From positions 62,001-126,000 of the forward strand of contig NZ_JZTW01000011.1 in assembly GCF_000962805.1 (NCBI RefSeq): a DNA stretch of 64,000 nucleotides, read 5' to 3'. Position 1 is the first letter of the stretch. Each line of letters begins with the position of its first letter. The stretch is from Pseudarthrobacter chlorophenolicus (GTDB lineage: Bacteria; Actinomycetota; Actinomycetes; Actinomycetales; Micrococcaceae). Positions 45,287-53,937 of the stretch are shown here, piece by piece. Made by a program: the position numbers and the translations under genes. Under the pieces are notes generated by a model that did not search any database, was not told where the DNA came from, and worked only from the letters and a program-made list of their open reading frames with translations.

Positions 45287-46090
45287 CTACGCGGTGGTTT
45301 CGGGGAGGTCTGCTGCGGGCGCGCCGGTCCAGCGGCTGATTTCGATGTCGCCGGACGTATCGCGCTGCCGGGTGGGGGCGATGACCAGCTCCTGGACCAC
45401 CGTGCGCTGCGGGAGGGTGGCCACCAGGTGGATGGCACGGGCCACGTCTTCGGGCTGGACCATGGCGTCCCGCTCCTCCTGGCGTGGCGGACGGGCGCGG
45501 TTGTCCAGGATAGGCGTGGCCGTCTCGCCCGGCAGGATGGTGACGGCCCGGAGACCGTCGTTGCGGAACGTCGTATGCAGGTACGTCATGAAGTTCCGCA
45601 CGGCGGCCTTCGCTGCACCGTACGCTGCGCCACCCAGGAGATTGGGGGTCACTGCGGCCAGCGAAGAGACGGTGATGATGGTACCGGTGTTGCGGGCCAG
45701 CATGTCCGGCAGGACGGCCTGGCTGAGCAGGAACACGGCGTTCAGGTTGACGTCCAGGACCTGGTTCCACTCCTCCTCGGCGATCCACCGCACGTTGAGG
45801 ATCTTGCTGGCACTGCCGGCGTTGTTAATTAGGATGTCCACCGGTCCCACGTTGTCCCGGGTCCAGGCCACAAGGGCGTCCACCTCGTCCTTGTTCGCGA
45901 TGTCCGCGGTCCGTGCGTACGCCGTGCCTCCGGCTTCCGTGATCTCAGCGGAGAGTTCGTCCAGGACGTCCCGGCGGCGGCCCACGAGAACCACCGCGGC
46001 GCCTTCGGCGGCGAGGAGTTTGGCGGTTTCACGGCCCATGCCCGTACCGGCCCCGGTGATGATGGCAGCCTTGCCGTTCAGTAGCTCCAT
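45287..46090 (-). CDS. Short-chain dehydrogenase/reductase
   Basis: A 267-aa SDR: NGKAAIITGAGTGMGRETAK (cofactor site), DILINNAGSASKILNV, Ser in ITVSSLAAVTPNLLGG and Tyr/Lys in AAYGAAKAAVRNFM. The C-terminal part is acidic and longer than usual for small reductases. First gene of the operon behind the operator at 46179-46194. Substrate unknown; it may act on the same acid or keto compound as the rest of the regulon. Confidence 0.85.
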   Translation of the reverse strand: MELLNGKAAIITGAGTGMGRETAKLLAAEGAAVVLVGRRRDVLDELSAEITEAGGTAYARTADIANKDEVDALVAWTRDNVGPVDILINNAGSASKILNVRWIAEEEWNQVLDVNLNAVFLLSQAVLPDMLARNTGTIITVSSLAAVTPNLLGGAAYGAAKAAVRNFMTYLHTTFRNDGLRAVTILPGETATPILDNRARPPRQEERDAMVQPEDVARAIHLVATLPQRTVVQELVIAPTRQRDTSGDIEISRWTGAPAADLPETTA

Positions 46091-46178
46091 GGTGTGTCTC
46101 TTTCTTCCGGCGCGCTGCGGTTGGCTGCGCGGCAGGCGGTGCCGGGCAAACCGGCTAAAGCAAGAACAAACTTATATT

Positions 46179-46214
46179 TGAGAATAGTTTCTCATTTGAT
46201 ACTCGGCTAGTCAA
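46179..46214 (-). promoter_or_regulatory. Promoter-operator of the SDR-aminotransferase-TetR operon
   Basis: On the minus strand TTGACT (46214-46209), 17-bp spacer, GAAACT (46191-46186). The palindrome TGAGAATAGTTTCTCA (46179-46194) covers the -10 box. Same layout as at 51071, 51209 and 57222. Confidence 0.75.
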
Positions 46215-46220
46215 CGCGTT

Positions 46221-47258
46221 TTATGCGGCGCGGACGCCGGAGGGCGCAGCGTTGCTGGCTGCGAGGGGAAGCCCCACGGCGGTGAACAGGGCGCGGACCC
46301 GGTCCTCCAGGGTGGCCAGCAGCCTTTGCTGTTCCCGCCACCGTTCGACGGCGGCCTCCTGGCTGAGCCAGCGGAAGGTCATCTTCCGGCCGGGGCTGGC
46401 CTGGCCCAGGAGCGGCAGGGAGGCTTTGGCGGCCACTGCCACGATCGGATAGCCGGCGGTCAGGGTCCGGGAGCGGCCCAGGATAATCAGTTCGTCGCCG
46501 TGCGGGATCTCGAACGCGCCGATCGGAACACCATGGGAAACAATCTCGCCGAGACCCTCCGGATGGATCACCGGCCCGTCCAGCCTGAGCCCCACATGGT
46601 TGGACCTGCCGCCAACGGTATAGACGCTGCTGCTCAGCAACTCCCGAATGCCCGGCGTTCCCGCCGTTTCCGGCCCGTCCACCACATCAATGGTCCATAC
46701 GCCGGCGCTGAAGTCCGGGACGGGTACCGGCAGCCGGAAGAGCGGCTGGCCCAGGTAAGGCTGGCTGAAGCCGCGGTACCGGCTGTCCAGCGCCACCTTC
46801 TGCCCGGCGGCAAGCTGCTGCGGGAACCCCATCCTGGACTCCGGCGCTGCGCTGCCCATGAACCGCGGCGTCTCCAGTTCGCCGCTGAAGGCGAGGTAGT
46901 TACGCATGCCGTCGCGGGCGTTCGAGATGGCCACCCGGGTCTGTGCCGGGACGCAGACCGGCTGCCACATGGGCACGGGCACTCCCCCGACGGCAACATC
47001 GGCCGGGGTTCCTGTGACGGAGATGAAGACGTCCCGGGACGCGGTGAAGGTGAACCGGCCGCCCATGATCTCCACCAGCGCATCAGTGCGTCGGTTACCC
47101 ACCAGGATGTTGGCGGTGGCGGCGGAAAGCTGGTCCGCGGCCCCACCGCAGGGAACACCGAGGTATTCGGAGTCCTCGCGGCCCAGGTCCTGGAAGGTGG
47201 AGAGCCAGCCCGCTTCGTGGATGGTGATGGCGGCCTGGTACTCATGCGTCGGTTCCAT
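46221..47258 (-). CDS. pxpC: 5-oxoprolinase subunit C (biotin-dependent carboxyltransferase-like)
   Basis: A 345-aa protein with the CT_A_B domain: ITIHEAGWLSTFQDLGREDS, NYLAFSGELETPRFMGS, VDGPETAGTP and SNHVGLRLDGPVIHPEGLGE. Usual length of PxpC, about 310-350 aa. It overlaps pxpB by 17 bp. Third gene of the rraA-MFS-pxpABC operon and a separate, non-fused homolog of the C-terminal half of 34412-36097. Confidence 0.88.
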   Translation of the reverse strand: MEPTHEYQAAITIHEAGWLSTFQDLGREDSEYLGVPCGGAADQLSAATANILVGNRRTDALVEIMGGRFTFTASRDVFISVTGTPADVAVGGVPVPMWQPVCVPAQTRVAISNARDGMRNYLAFSGELETPRFMGSAAPESRMGFPQQLAAGQKVALDSRYRGFSQPYLGQPLFRLPVPVPDFSAGVWTIDVVDGPETAGTPGIRELLSSSVYTVGGRSNHVGLRLDGPVIHPEGLGEIVSHGVPIGAFEIPHGDELIILGRSRTLTAGYPIVAVAAKASLPLLGQASPGRKMTFRWLSQEAAVERWREQQRLLATLEDRVRALFTAVGLPLAASNAAPSGVRAA

Positions 47259-48021
47259 GCCGGCCGCCTTCCTGCTGGTGTGCGGGCCGGAGGAACCGGC
47301 CTTCCAGTTCAGCCCAGCGGCTTTCCGGGATGATCTCGAACCTGACGCGGTCCCCCGGGCGGTACGAGGTTGCGGGATCCTCGTGGATGTCGCAGATGGT
47401 CAGGGGCGTGCGGCCGATGACTTTCCAGCCGCTGGGGCCGGGGAACGGCTGGATGATGGCACTGGTCCCGGCCACCATGACCGATCCGGGCGGAACATCG
47501 GTCCTGGGCTCGGCGCAGCGGCTGACCTGGCCGGGGAAGTTCACGCCGGCCATCATGGGCGCCATGGCGGCCGCCAGGAGGTTGATGGTCAGCACGGATG
47601 AGGTCAGCGCCGAAAGCGTGGCCTCCTGGCTCAGTCCCAGCTCCTGGGCCACTCCGGGAAGGTCGGGCGAAAACTCCCCGCTGACCACCATGGGAACCAC
47701 CAGGTCCTTGGCTCCGGCAACGGGGCCGGCGTCCTGGAGGCCCATGCCTGCAACAGCCAGCCGGATGGTCTGGGCAAGCTGGCCGTGGCTGACCGCAAGG
47801 CAGTCGAACTCCACCAGCAGCGATTCGGCGCCCGAGACCAGGTTCAGGACTCCGTAGGGACGGACGTCAAGGAGGATGTCACGCAGCCTCCGGGCACCCG
47901 CGCGCCGGGCCTCCGCGTCCTCGTCGGCAATTCTTAGCATGAGGGCTGAATCCCCGAAGGGTTCGGCTTCCACGCCGGGGGGACGGCGGAGGGATCCGGC
48001 TGGCGGTAGTGGCGTGGTCAT
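47242..48021 (-). CDS. pxpB: 5-oxoprolinase subunit B
   Basis: A 259-aa PxpB (CT_C_D domain): VEAEPFGDSALMLRIADEDA, VRPYGVLNLVSGAESLLVEF and a CAEPRTDVPPGSVMVAGTSA block. In PxpB the conserved RTxVPAGSVxxAG is read here as RTDVPPGSVMVAG. Residues between about 150 and 190 (MMAGVNFPGQVSRC) differ from the GFAPGFGYM expected at this place, so its substrate or partner may differ. The start ATG 48021 lies 50 bp after pxpA. Confidence 0.82.
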   Translation of the reverse strand: MTTPLPPAGSLRRPPGVEAEPFGDSALMLRIADEDAEARRAGARRLRDILLDVRPYGVLNLVSGAESLLVEFDCLAVSHGQLAQTIRLAVAGMGLQDAGPVAGAKDLVVPMVVSGEFSPDLPGVAQELGLSQEATLSALTSSVLTINLLAAAMAPMMAGVNFPGQVSRCAEPRTDVPPGSVMVAGTSAIIQPFPGPSGWKVIGRTPLTICDIHEDPATSYRPGDRVRFEIIPESRWAELEGRFLRPAHQQEGGRHGTDA

Positions 48022-48070
48022 CAGTCCTGCTCGGCGGTGCTGGCGGCGGTCAAGGGGTGCGGTGGGGCGG

Positions 48071-48877
48071 TCAGGCCGCGGCTGCTGCCTTGGCTTTTTC
48101 GGCCAGGACGTCCTGCAGGCCGGTTGCGGCAATGCCTGCCTTGTCCAGCGCGGCGCGCAGCGCTGTGCCGTTCTCCAGGACCTGGGGGTGGTCGCCGTGC
48201 AGGAGGACCACGTCGGCGTCGTGGCCCAGCGGGACCACCTTGCCGGTGACCGCACGGACGGTGCCTTCGGTGACCACCTGGACAACCCGGCGGCCGATCT
48301 CTTCCGGATCGTGCAGCAGGGCGCCCTCGGTGTTGCGGGAGACGGGCATGCCGTCCTCACCGTAGCCGCGGTCGGCCAGGAAGACGTAGCCCACTTCCAG
48401 GCCGCGTTTACGGGATTCCTCGGCGAGCAGGCCGTTCTGGCAGATGACGATGTAGGAGGGATCGTAGGCCTTGATCGCATCGGTGATGGCGCGGGCGTGC
48501 TTCGCATCGGTCTGGGCGATGCTGCCCATCCGGCCGTGCGGCGCCACGTGGCTGATCTTGCCGCCGTGGATCCGGGCGAAGGCGTCCAGGGCACCGATCT
48601 GGTAGAGGACGTCCGTGCGGATTTCCTCTTCGCTGGCCTCGATCAGGCGGCGGCCAAAGCCCACCAGGTCCGGGTAGCCGGGGTGGGCGCCGAGCTCGAT
48701 GCCGCGCTCCACGCAGGACTTCACGGTGGCGTCCATGACGCGCGGATCGCCGGCGTGGAAGCCGCAGGCGATGTTGGAGGCGGTGACGAGGCCCAGCAGG
48801 GCCTCGTCGTCGCCGATGCTGTAGTTTCCGTAGCTCTCGCCGAGGTCCGCGACGACGGCGACTGAGTTGATGCCCAA
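48071..48877 (-). CDS. pxpA: 5-oxoprolinase subunit A (LamB/YcsF), second copy
   Basis: A 268-aa LamB/YcsF protein: [60 protein letters not shown] and LLHGDHPQ. Compared with the other copy (32206) the LNSDVGES motif is VVADLGES and VKPHGGLYN is VAPHGRMGS, so the two are divergent paralogs, not a recent duplication. The start is taken as TTG 48877 with GGGAG five bases upstream; a TTG at 48916 is in frame but adds a His-rich stretch. It follows the MFS gene in the operon. Confidence 0.8.
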   Translation of the reverse strand: MGINSVAVVADLGESYGNYSIGDDEALLGLVTASNIACGFHAGDPRVMDATVKSCVERGIELGAHPGYPDLVGFGRRLIEASEEEIRTDVLYQIGALDAFARIHGGKISHVAPHGRMGSIAQTDAKHARAITDAIKAYDPSYIVICQNGLLAEESRKRGLEVGYVFLADRGYGEDGMPVSRNTEGALLHDPEEIGRRVVQVVTEGTVRAVTGKVVPLGHDADVVLLHGDHPQVLENGTALRAALDKAGIAATGLQDVLAEKAKAAAAA

Positions 48878-48965
48878 GGTGACTCCCGAGTTCGTGGTGT
48901 GGTGCTTATGGTCCAACGACGGCGGCCTCCCGGCAATGGCGGCAGGCCGCCGTCGTGCGTGTTCT

Positions 48966-50315
48966 TTAGTGCGTGGCCAGCGGCTGGCCCTTGGTCTCCT
49001 TGAGGAAGTAGACCGAGACGAGCGTGATGATGGCGGTGCCGATGGAGGCGTACGCCGGAACCATGCTGTTGCCCGTGGCCTTGATGATTTCCGTCATGAC
49101 CAGCGGGGCGCTGCCGCCGAAGATGATGGTGCTGAGGCTGAACCCGATGCTGTAGGCGCTGTAGCGGACGGTGGTGGGGAACATCTCCGTCAGGACGGTG
49201 TGCACCACGGCGGCGTGGCCGGAGAAGGCGATGGCCATGACCACGGTGGCGATGCAGGCCATCAGCATGTTGCCGGTGGTGATCATCGCGAACATGGGGT
49301 AGGAAACGGCGGCCATCAGAACCGCGGACAGTGCCAGCACAGGCTTGCGTCCGATGCGGTCCGAGAGCCGCGCCATCAGCGGGATGGAGATGATGATGGC
49401 CACGAGGCTGAAACCGGTGACGGTGAGGGCCTGGAGCATGCTGAAGTTGTGGCCGGAGCCCAGTTGGGTCTTCAGGTACGTAGGCATGTAGGCGAACAGC
49501 AGGTAGTAGCCGGGGCCGTTCAACGCCGGCAGGAAGATGGTCAGTGCGATGGCCTTCAGGTGGCGCTTGGACGTGAAGACCGCGCGCAGGGGGTTACGCT
49601 CTACTTCGTTGCGTTCGCGGAGGGCCGCGAAGTGCGGGGTGTCTTCCATCTTGGAACGGATGTAGTAGCCCACATAGCCGAGCGGTACCGCGAAGAGGAA
49701 CGGGATGCGCCAAGCCCAGGATTCCATGGTGGCATCACCCAAGGTGGTGATCAGGACTGCGGAGAAGCCGCTGCCGAAGAGCAGCGCGCAGAAGGAGCCC
49801 ACCGCGATAAAGCTCATGGAGTAGTTGCGGTGTTTGTTGTGCGCGTATTCGCCCACAAAAGCCATGGCACCGGCAACCTCGCCGCCGGCGGAGAAGCCCT
49901 GAAGGATGCGGAGCAGGATGAGCAGGGCCGGGGCCGCCCAGCCGATCACTGAGGATGACGGGATCAGGCCGATGCAGGCCGTGGCGCCGGAGATGAGCAG
50001 CAGGAGCATGGAGAGCAGGTTCTTGCGGCCCAGCCTGTCGCCCAGGTAGCCGCAGATGACGCTGCCGAAGGGGCGGGCCAGGAAGCTTACCAGGAAGCCG
50101 ACATTGGTCAGCAGGAGCGATCCCACGTCCTTGGAACCCATGATGTTGATGGCCAGGTAGGTGGTCAGCAGCCCGTAGATGCCGTAGTCGTACCACTCCA
50201 CGAAGGAGCCCATGGTGCCGGCGATGGTTGCCTTGCGCACCACTTTGCCGTCGGCGGTGACGACTTTGATTTGTGCGGTGTTCAGTTCCACTGAGTCCGT
50301 CGATGCAGTAGTCAT
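48966..50315 (-). CDS. MFS transporter, MHS type
   Basis: A 449-aa metabolite:H+ symporter type MFS protein. GTMGSFVEWYDYGIYGLLTT carries the EWYD motif of the MHS family, and GYLGDRLGRKNLLSMLLLLI is the loop motif. A distant paralog of 33043-34392, and here too it lies next to pxpA. The start region has no strong RBS on view. It probably imports the compound metabolised by rraA and pxpABC. Confidence 0.87.
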   Translation of the reverse strand: MTTASTDSVELNTAQIKVVTADGKVVRKATIAGTMGSFVEWYDYGIYGLLTTYLAINIMGSKDVGSLLLTNVGFLVSFLARPFGSVICGYLGDRLGRKNLLSMLLLLISGATACIGLIPSSSVIGWAAPALLILLRILQGFSAGGEVAGAMAFVGEYAHNKHRNYSMSFIAVGSFCALLFGSGFSAVLITTLGDATMESWAWRIPFLFAVPLGYVGYYIRSKMEDTPHFAALRERNEVERNPLRAVFTSKRHLKAIALTIFLPALNGPGYYLLFAYMPTYLKTQLGSGHNFSMLQALTVTGFSLVAIIISIPLMARLSDRIGRKPVLALSAVLMAAVSYPMFAMITTGNMLMACIATVVMAIAFSGHAAVVHTVLTEMFPTTVRYSAYSIGFSLSTIIFGGSAPLVMTEIIKATGNSMVPAYASIGTAIITLVSVYFLKETKGQPLATH

Positions 50316-50363
50316 TGGATGTCTTTCAGTCTAGGGCTGGTTCATGGCACCGGATAGCGGCGC

Positions 50364-50996
50364 TCAGCTGTATTCGCGGGTAGTCTCGGCCGTCATTTCG
50401 GCCTCGTGGGCGGCGACGGCGATGACGCGTTCCAGGATTTCTGCCGCACGGGCCTGGGGGATGATCACGACGCCGTCATCGTCGGCGGCGACGATGTCAC
50501 CTGCGGCGCACACGATGCCGCCGATGGCCACCGGTTCGCCGATGACACCCGGGCCGTTCTTGAACGGACCAGCAGGGGTGACGCCGCGGGCGAACACCGG
50601 GAACTTGATCTCGGTGATCGTCTGGCGGTCGCGGATGTAACCGTCGATCACGGCGCCGGTAGCGCCGGCTGCTTCGAACCGCTGGGACAGCTGCTCTCCC
50701 ACCAGGGCGCGGTGTTCGTGGCCGAAGCCGTTGATCACCACCACGTCGCCCGGCTGGATGTAGTTAAGGGCTTCGATAACTGCAGCGTTGTCGCCGGCAG
50801 CGCCGAGGACCGGGAGTGCCGAACCGACGCACCGGGCACCGGGCCAAACGGCACTGATGCCCCCGTCCACAATGCCCAGGCGCTCCATGGCGTCGCCGAT
50901 GTTGGCTACCGGGAATGCCTCGAACGCCTTGACCAGTTCCTGCGGCAGGCGCGTCCAGGCGGCCTTGCGGACTGTGAGCTCGAGAGTTGTTGCCAT
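50364..50996 (-). CDS. RraA-like aldolase/decarboxylase
   Basis: A 210-aa protein of the RraA / 4-hydroxy-4-methyl-2-oxoglutarate aldolase family: ANIGDAMERLGIVDGGISAV, VVINGFGHEHRALVGEQLSQ, GAVIDGYIRDRQTITEIKFP and DDDGVVIIP. The G-x-x-DG-x-RD arrangement of the metal site is present as VIDGYIRD. Such enzymes split HMG-type keto acids or decarboxylate oxaloacetate. The ATG at 50996 has AAAGGTG upstream. First gene of the operon that continues with MFS and pxpABC. Use on a keto acid derived from the lactam or sugar-acid pathway is inference. Confidence 0.82.
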   Translation of the reverse strand: MATTLELTVRKAAWTRLPQELVKAFEAFPVANIGDAMERLGIVDGGISAVWPGARCVGSALPVLGAAGDNAAVIEALNYIQPGDVVVINGFGHEHRALVGEQLSQRFEAAGATGAVIDGYIRDRQTITEIKFPVFARGVTPAGPFKNGPGVIGEPVAIGGIVCAAGDIVAADDDGVVIIPQARAAEILERVIAVAAHEAEMTAETTREYS

Positions 50997-51070
50997 TGTT
51001 GTCACCTTTGCTGGTTCTGCGGACGACGCCGGCCCTGATCCGGTTGATCAAATGAGGCGGCAATCACATA

Positions 51071-51106
51071 TGAGAAAAGTTTCGCGTTTAAACCGGGATT
51101 CGTCAA
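51071..51106 (-). promoter_or_regulatory. Promoter-operator of the rraA-MFS-pxpABC operon
   Basis: On the minus strand TTGACG (51106-51101), 17-bp spacer, GAAACT (51083-51078). TGAGAAAAGTTTCGCG (51071-51086) is the operator, with one degenerate arm, overlapping the -10 box. It is about 75 bp upstream of the rraA start and 130 bp from the divergent promoter of the ABC transporter. Confidence 0.7.
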
Positions 51107-51208
51107 GGGGTGCGATGGCGGCCCCTTGAATAAGTCGGAGGTTTGTTGCCAGCTCGTAAATTCCCGGCAGGGCGAGGTAACAACCGTGTGTCAGCTCACA
51201 AATTTCCG

Positions 51209-51244
51209 TTGACTTGACTCCTGCAATAAGAGAAACTCTTCTCA
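51209..51244 (+). promoter_or_regulatory. Promoter-operator of the ABC transporter operon
   Basis: TTGACT (51209-51214), 17-bp spacer, GAAACT (51232-51237), continuing into CTTCTCA (to 51244). On the opposite strand the operator reads TGAGAAGAGTTTCTCT. Same promoter and operator layout as the three others. The first gene starts at 51290. Confidence 0.75.
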
Positions 51245-51289
51245 TTCGCGAACTTTCTCGCAGATTTCCCCTTGTATCGAGGAGACACC

Positions 51290-52867
51290 ATGCACGGACG
51301 AATTACCGCCCTGGGCGCAGCCGCGGCGGCCGCAGCGTTGCTGCTGACCGGCTGCACCACGGGCAGCACAGGTGCTGCCGCCCCTGCCGGCAGCGCAGGC
51401 CCATCGACGGACACCATCCGGACCGCGCTCAACGCGGACCCCACCACCTTCAACGCTGCCAAGGCCAACGCCAAGGACGACTACGAGGTGGCGCGCTTCC
51501 TGTACGACACAGTGGTCCGGCGCGATGCCGACGGCAAGTTCATCGGCGGCCTGGCCACCGACTGGAAGTCAACCGCCACCGAGGCGTCACTGACCATCCG
51601 CAAGGACGCCACCTGCGCCGACGGCACCGTCATCACGCCCGGCATCGTGGCCAAGTCCCTCAGCTATTTCGCCGATCCCGCCACCAAGAACAACTTCGGC
51701 AAGCTGGTCTTTGGCCCCGGCCAGCCAACCATCACCGCCGACGACGCGGCCGGCACTGTAGACATCAAGCTCGCCCAGCCCTGGTCGGAACTGATCGGCG
51801 GCCTGACCCTGGCCCAGACCGGCATCATCTGCCCCGCCGGACTTGCCGACCTTGACGGGCTCGCCAAGGGCTCCGTACAAGGTGCTTTCTCCGGCCCGTA
51901 CACGCTGACCAAGGCCAGCCACGGCGTCAGCTACGACATGACCCTGCGCGACGACTACAAAGCCTGGCCCAAGTGGTCACAGGAACCGGAAGGAACCCCG
52001 GCCAAGACCGTGCGGTTCTTCCCCGGCGTCAACAAGACGACGGTGGCCAACCAGCTCCTCACCGGTGAGATGGACGTTTCCGACATCGCGCCGGCGGACA
52101 CGGCCCGCTTTGAAGGCAACAAGGACTACACCGTCACCACTGTGCCCTTCGCCGGTATCTTCCTGCTCTTCAACCAGCGCCCGGGAAGCCCCTTCACCGA
52201 TCCGGCCCTGCGCAAGGCGGTGGCCCAGCTGATGAACCAGCAAGCCTTCAACGCCGCGGCCTACGCCAACAAGGGAATCACCTACAACTCCATCGTCGCT
52301 CCCACGGTCGCCTGCGCCCTTGAAGATAGCTCCCGGATCACCAAGGAAGACGCCGACGCTGCCAAGGCTGTGCTCGCCGGAAAGACCTTCAAGATGGTGG
52401 GCACCACCAGCATCGGCCCCAACGGCGCCGGAAGCACCTATGTGCAGGAGGCCCTTCGCGCCGCCGGTGCCACCGTGGACCTGAACCTCGTGGACAACGG
52501 AACCTGGGCCACCATGACCCAGACCAAGCCTGAAACCTGGGACATGACGGTCCAGGGCGACGCCAACTTTGTTGGAACTGTCGCTGCCTCCCTTACCCGC
52601 ATCGCCGGCGTCCCCACGGACAAGGGCGGGCGCAACATCGGCGGCGGCGAAAATGCCGACATCCTTGCCGACATTTCAGCTGCCCAGGCCGCCACCGATG
52701 ATGCCCAGCGCTGCGACGCCTACACGAAGGCACAGATCAGCGCCTTGGAAGACAACGACATCTACCCGTTCGTGGGCGAACCCCAGATCGTCGCCCAGCG
52801 CCCCGGATTCTCCATCCAGGCACCGTCGGGCATCGTCGACTACGGCACCCTGCGGATCACTAAGTAA
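51290..52867 (+). CDS. ABC transporter substrate-binding lipoprotein (peptide/oligomer type)
   Basis: A 525-aa SBP_bac_5-type protein with a lipoprotein signal (AAAAAALLLTGC, lipobox Cys at about residue 24) and a mature domain with the family's N-terminal TALNADPTTFNAAKANAKDD-type start, KTVRFFPGVNKTTVANQLL and a long C-terminal lobe. The ATG at 51290 has GGAG six bases upstream. It begins the operon with DppB, DppC-DppD and DppF-type genes. Despite the peptide-transporter family name, the ligand may be a sugar acid or a lactam given the regulon (inference). Confidence 0.88.
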   Translation: MHGRITALGAAAAAAALLLTGCTTGSTGAAAPAGSAGPSTDTIRTALNADPTTFNAAKANAKDDYEVARFLYDTVVRRDADGKFIGGLATDWKSTATEASLTIRKDATCADGTVITPGIVAKSLSYFADPATKNNFGKLVFGPGQPTITADDAAGTVDIKLAQPWSELIGGLTLAQTGIICPAGLADLDGLAKGSVQGAFSGPYTLTKASHGVSYDMTLRDDYKAWPKWSQEPEGTPAKTVRFFPGVNKTTVANQLLTGEMDVSDIAPADTARFEGNKDYTVTTVPFAGIFLLFNQRPGSPFTDPALRKAVAQLMNQQAFNAAAYANKGITYNSIVAPTVACALEDSSRITKEDADAAKAVLAGKTFKMVGTTSIGPNGAGSTYVQEALRAAGATVDLNLVDNGTWATMTQTKPETWDMTVQGDANFVGTVAASLTRIAGVPTDKGGRNIGGGENADILADISAAQAATDDAQRCDAYTKAQISALEDNDIYPFVGEPQIVAQRPGFSIQAPSGIVDYGTLRITK

Positions 52868-52884
52868 GTAGAGGTTCGTAGAAG

Positions 52885-53937
52885 ATGACAGAACCTACAA
52901 TGCTCTCCAAGGAAGCAGTAATCCTTGAGGAGAGCCGGACCCAGGGAGCCGCCGCAGGCTCCCGGGGTACCCCCCGGGGGCTCTCGCCCTGGGGCAGTTA
53001 CGCCCTTCGCCGCGCCGGCGGCGTGGTGCTCTCCGTGGCCCTTCTCGTCGTCGTGACCTTCTTCATGGTGCCGCTGATCCCCGGCGACCCGGCGGTGGCA
53101 GTTGCCGGCGCTGACGCCACCAGCGAGCAGATCGAAGCGATCAGGCAGAACCTGGGCCTCAACCAGCCGCTGCACCTGCAGTTCATCCAGTACCTCGGGA
53201 ACCTGGTCACCGGCAACCTTGGTGAATCCTTCGCGTACAGCACATCCGTGTCCACCATCATCGCCACAAAGCTGCCGTTCACAGCCGAGATCGCCATCCT
53301 GGGAATCCTGGTGACCCTGCTGGTCTCCATTCCCGCCGGAATGGCAGTTGGAATCATGACCCGCGGTGGCCGCCAGAAATGGATGGATGTGGGGTTTGGC
53401 ATGCTGACCGGCTTCTTCCAGGCCGTGCCGCAGTACGTCATTGCCACCATGCTGGTGGTGGTCTTCGCGATTGTCCTGAAGGTACTGCCCGCGGCCGGCG
53501 CCGCGACCCTGAGCTCCCTGATCCTGCCCGTGGTGGGCCTCTCCATCGCGCCGATCTGTTCCATTTCCCGCGTGGTCCGGCGCGAAACGGCGACCGTCCT
53601 GGAGCAGGACTACCTCCGGACAGGGCGCGGCTGGCGGCTTCCGGCCCTGCGGCTCTACGCACGTCACGCGCTGCCCAACCTGATGACCACCACCCTGACA
53701 CTTGCCGGGCTCGTTCTTGCGGGCATGCTCGGCGGCGCGATCATCATCGAAAACGTCTTCAACTGGCCCGGCCTCGGCAAGGAAATCGTCACGGCCATCA
53801 TCAACAAGGACTACCCCGTCATCCAGGGCATCATCCTGGTCCTGGGCTTCCTGGCCATCATCCTCAACCTGCTGGTCGATGTCATCCTCGGCATCATCGA
53901 TCCGCGCACCCTCGGAGGGGGAAAGTCACATGGCTGA
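52885..53937 (+). CDS. ABC transporter permease (DppB/OppB type)
   Basis: A 350-aa permease with an N-terminal tail of about 30 polar residues, then six hydrophobic segments. RRAGGVVLSVALLVVVTFFM, MVPLIPGDPA and the C-terminal EAA loop region IEAIRQNLGLNQPLHLQFIQ are family-typical. It pairs with the permease half of the next gene. It overlaps the next ATG by 8 bp. Confidence 0.88.
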   Translation: MTEPTMLSKEAVILEESRTQGAAAGSRGTPRGLSPWGSYALRRAGGVVLSVALLVVVTFFMVPLIPGDPAVAVAGADATSEQIEAIRQNLGLNQPLHLQFIQYLGNLVTGNLGESFAYSTSVSTIIATKLPFTAEIAILGILVTLLVSIPAGMAVGIMTRGGRQKWMDVGFGMLTGFFQAVPQYVIATMLVVVFAIVLKVLPAAGAATLSSLILPVVGLSIAPICSISRVVRRETATVLEQDYLRTGRGWRLPALRLYARHALPNLMTTTLTLAGLVLAGMLGGAIIIENVFNWPGLGKEIVTAIINKDYPVIQGIILVLGFLAIILNLLVDVILGIIDPRTLGGGKSHG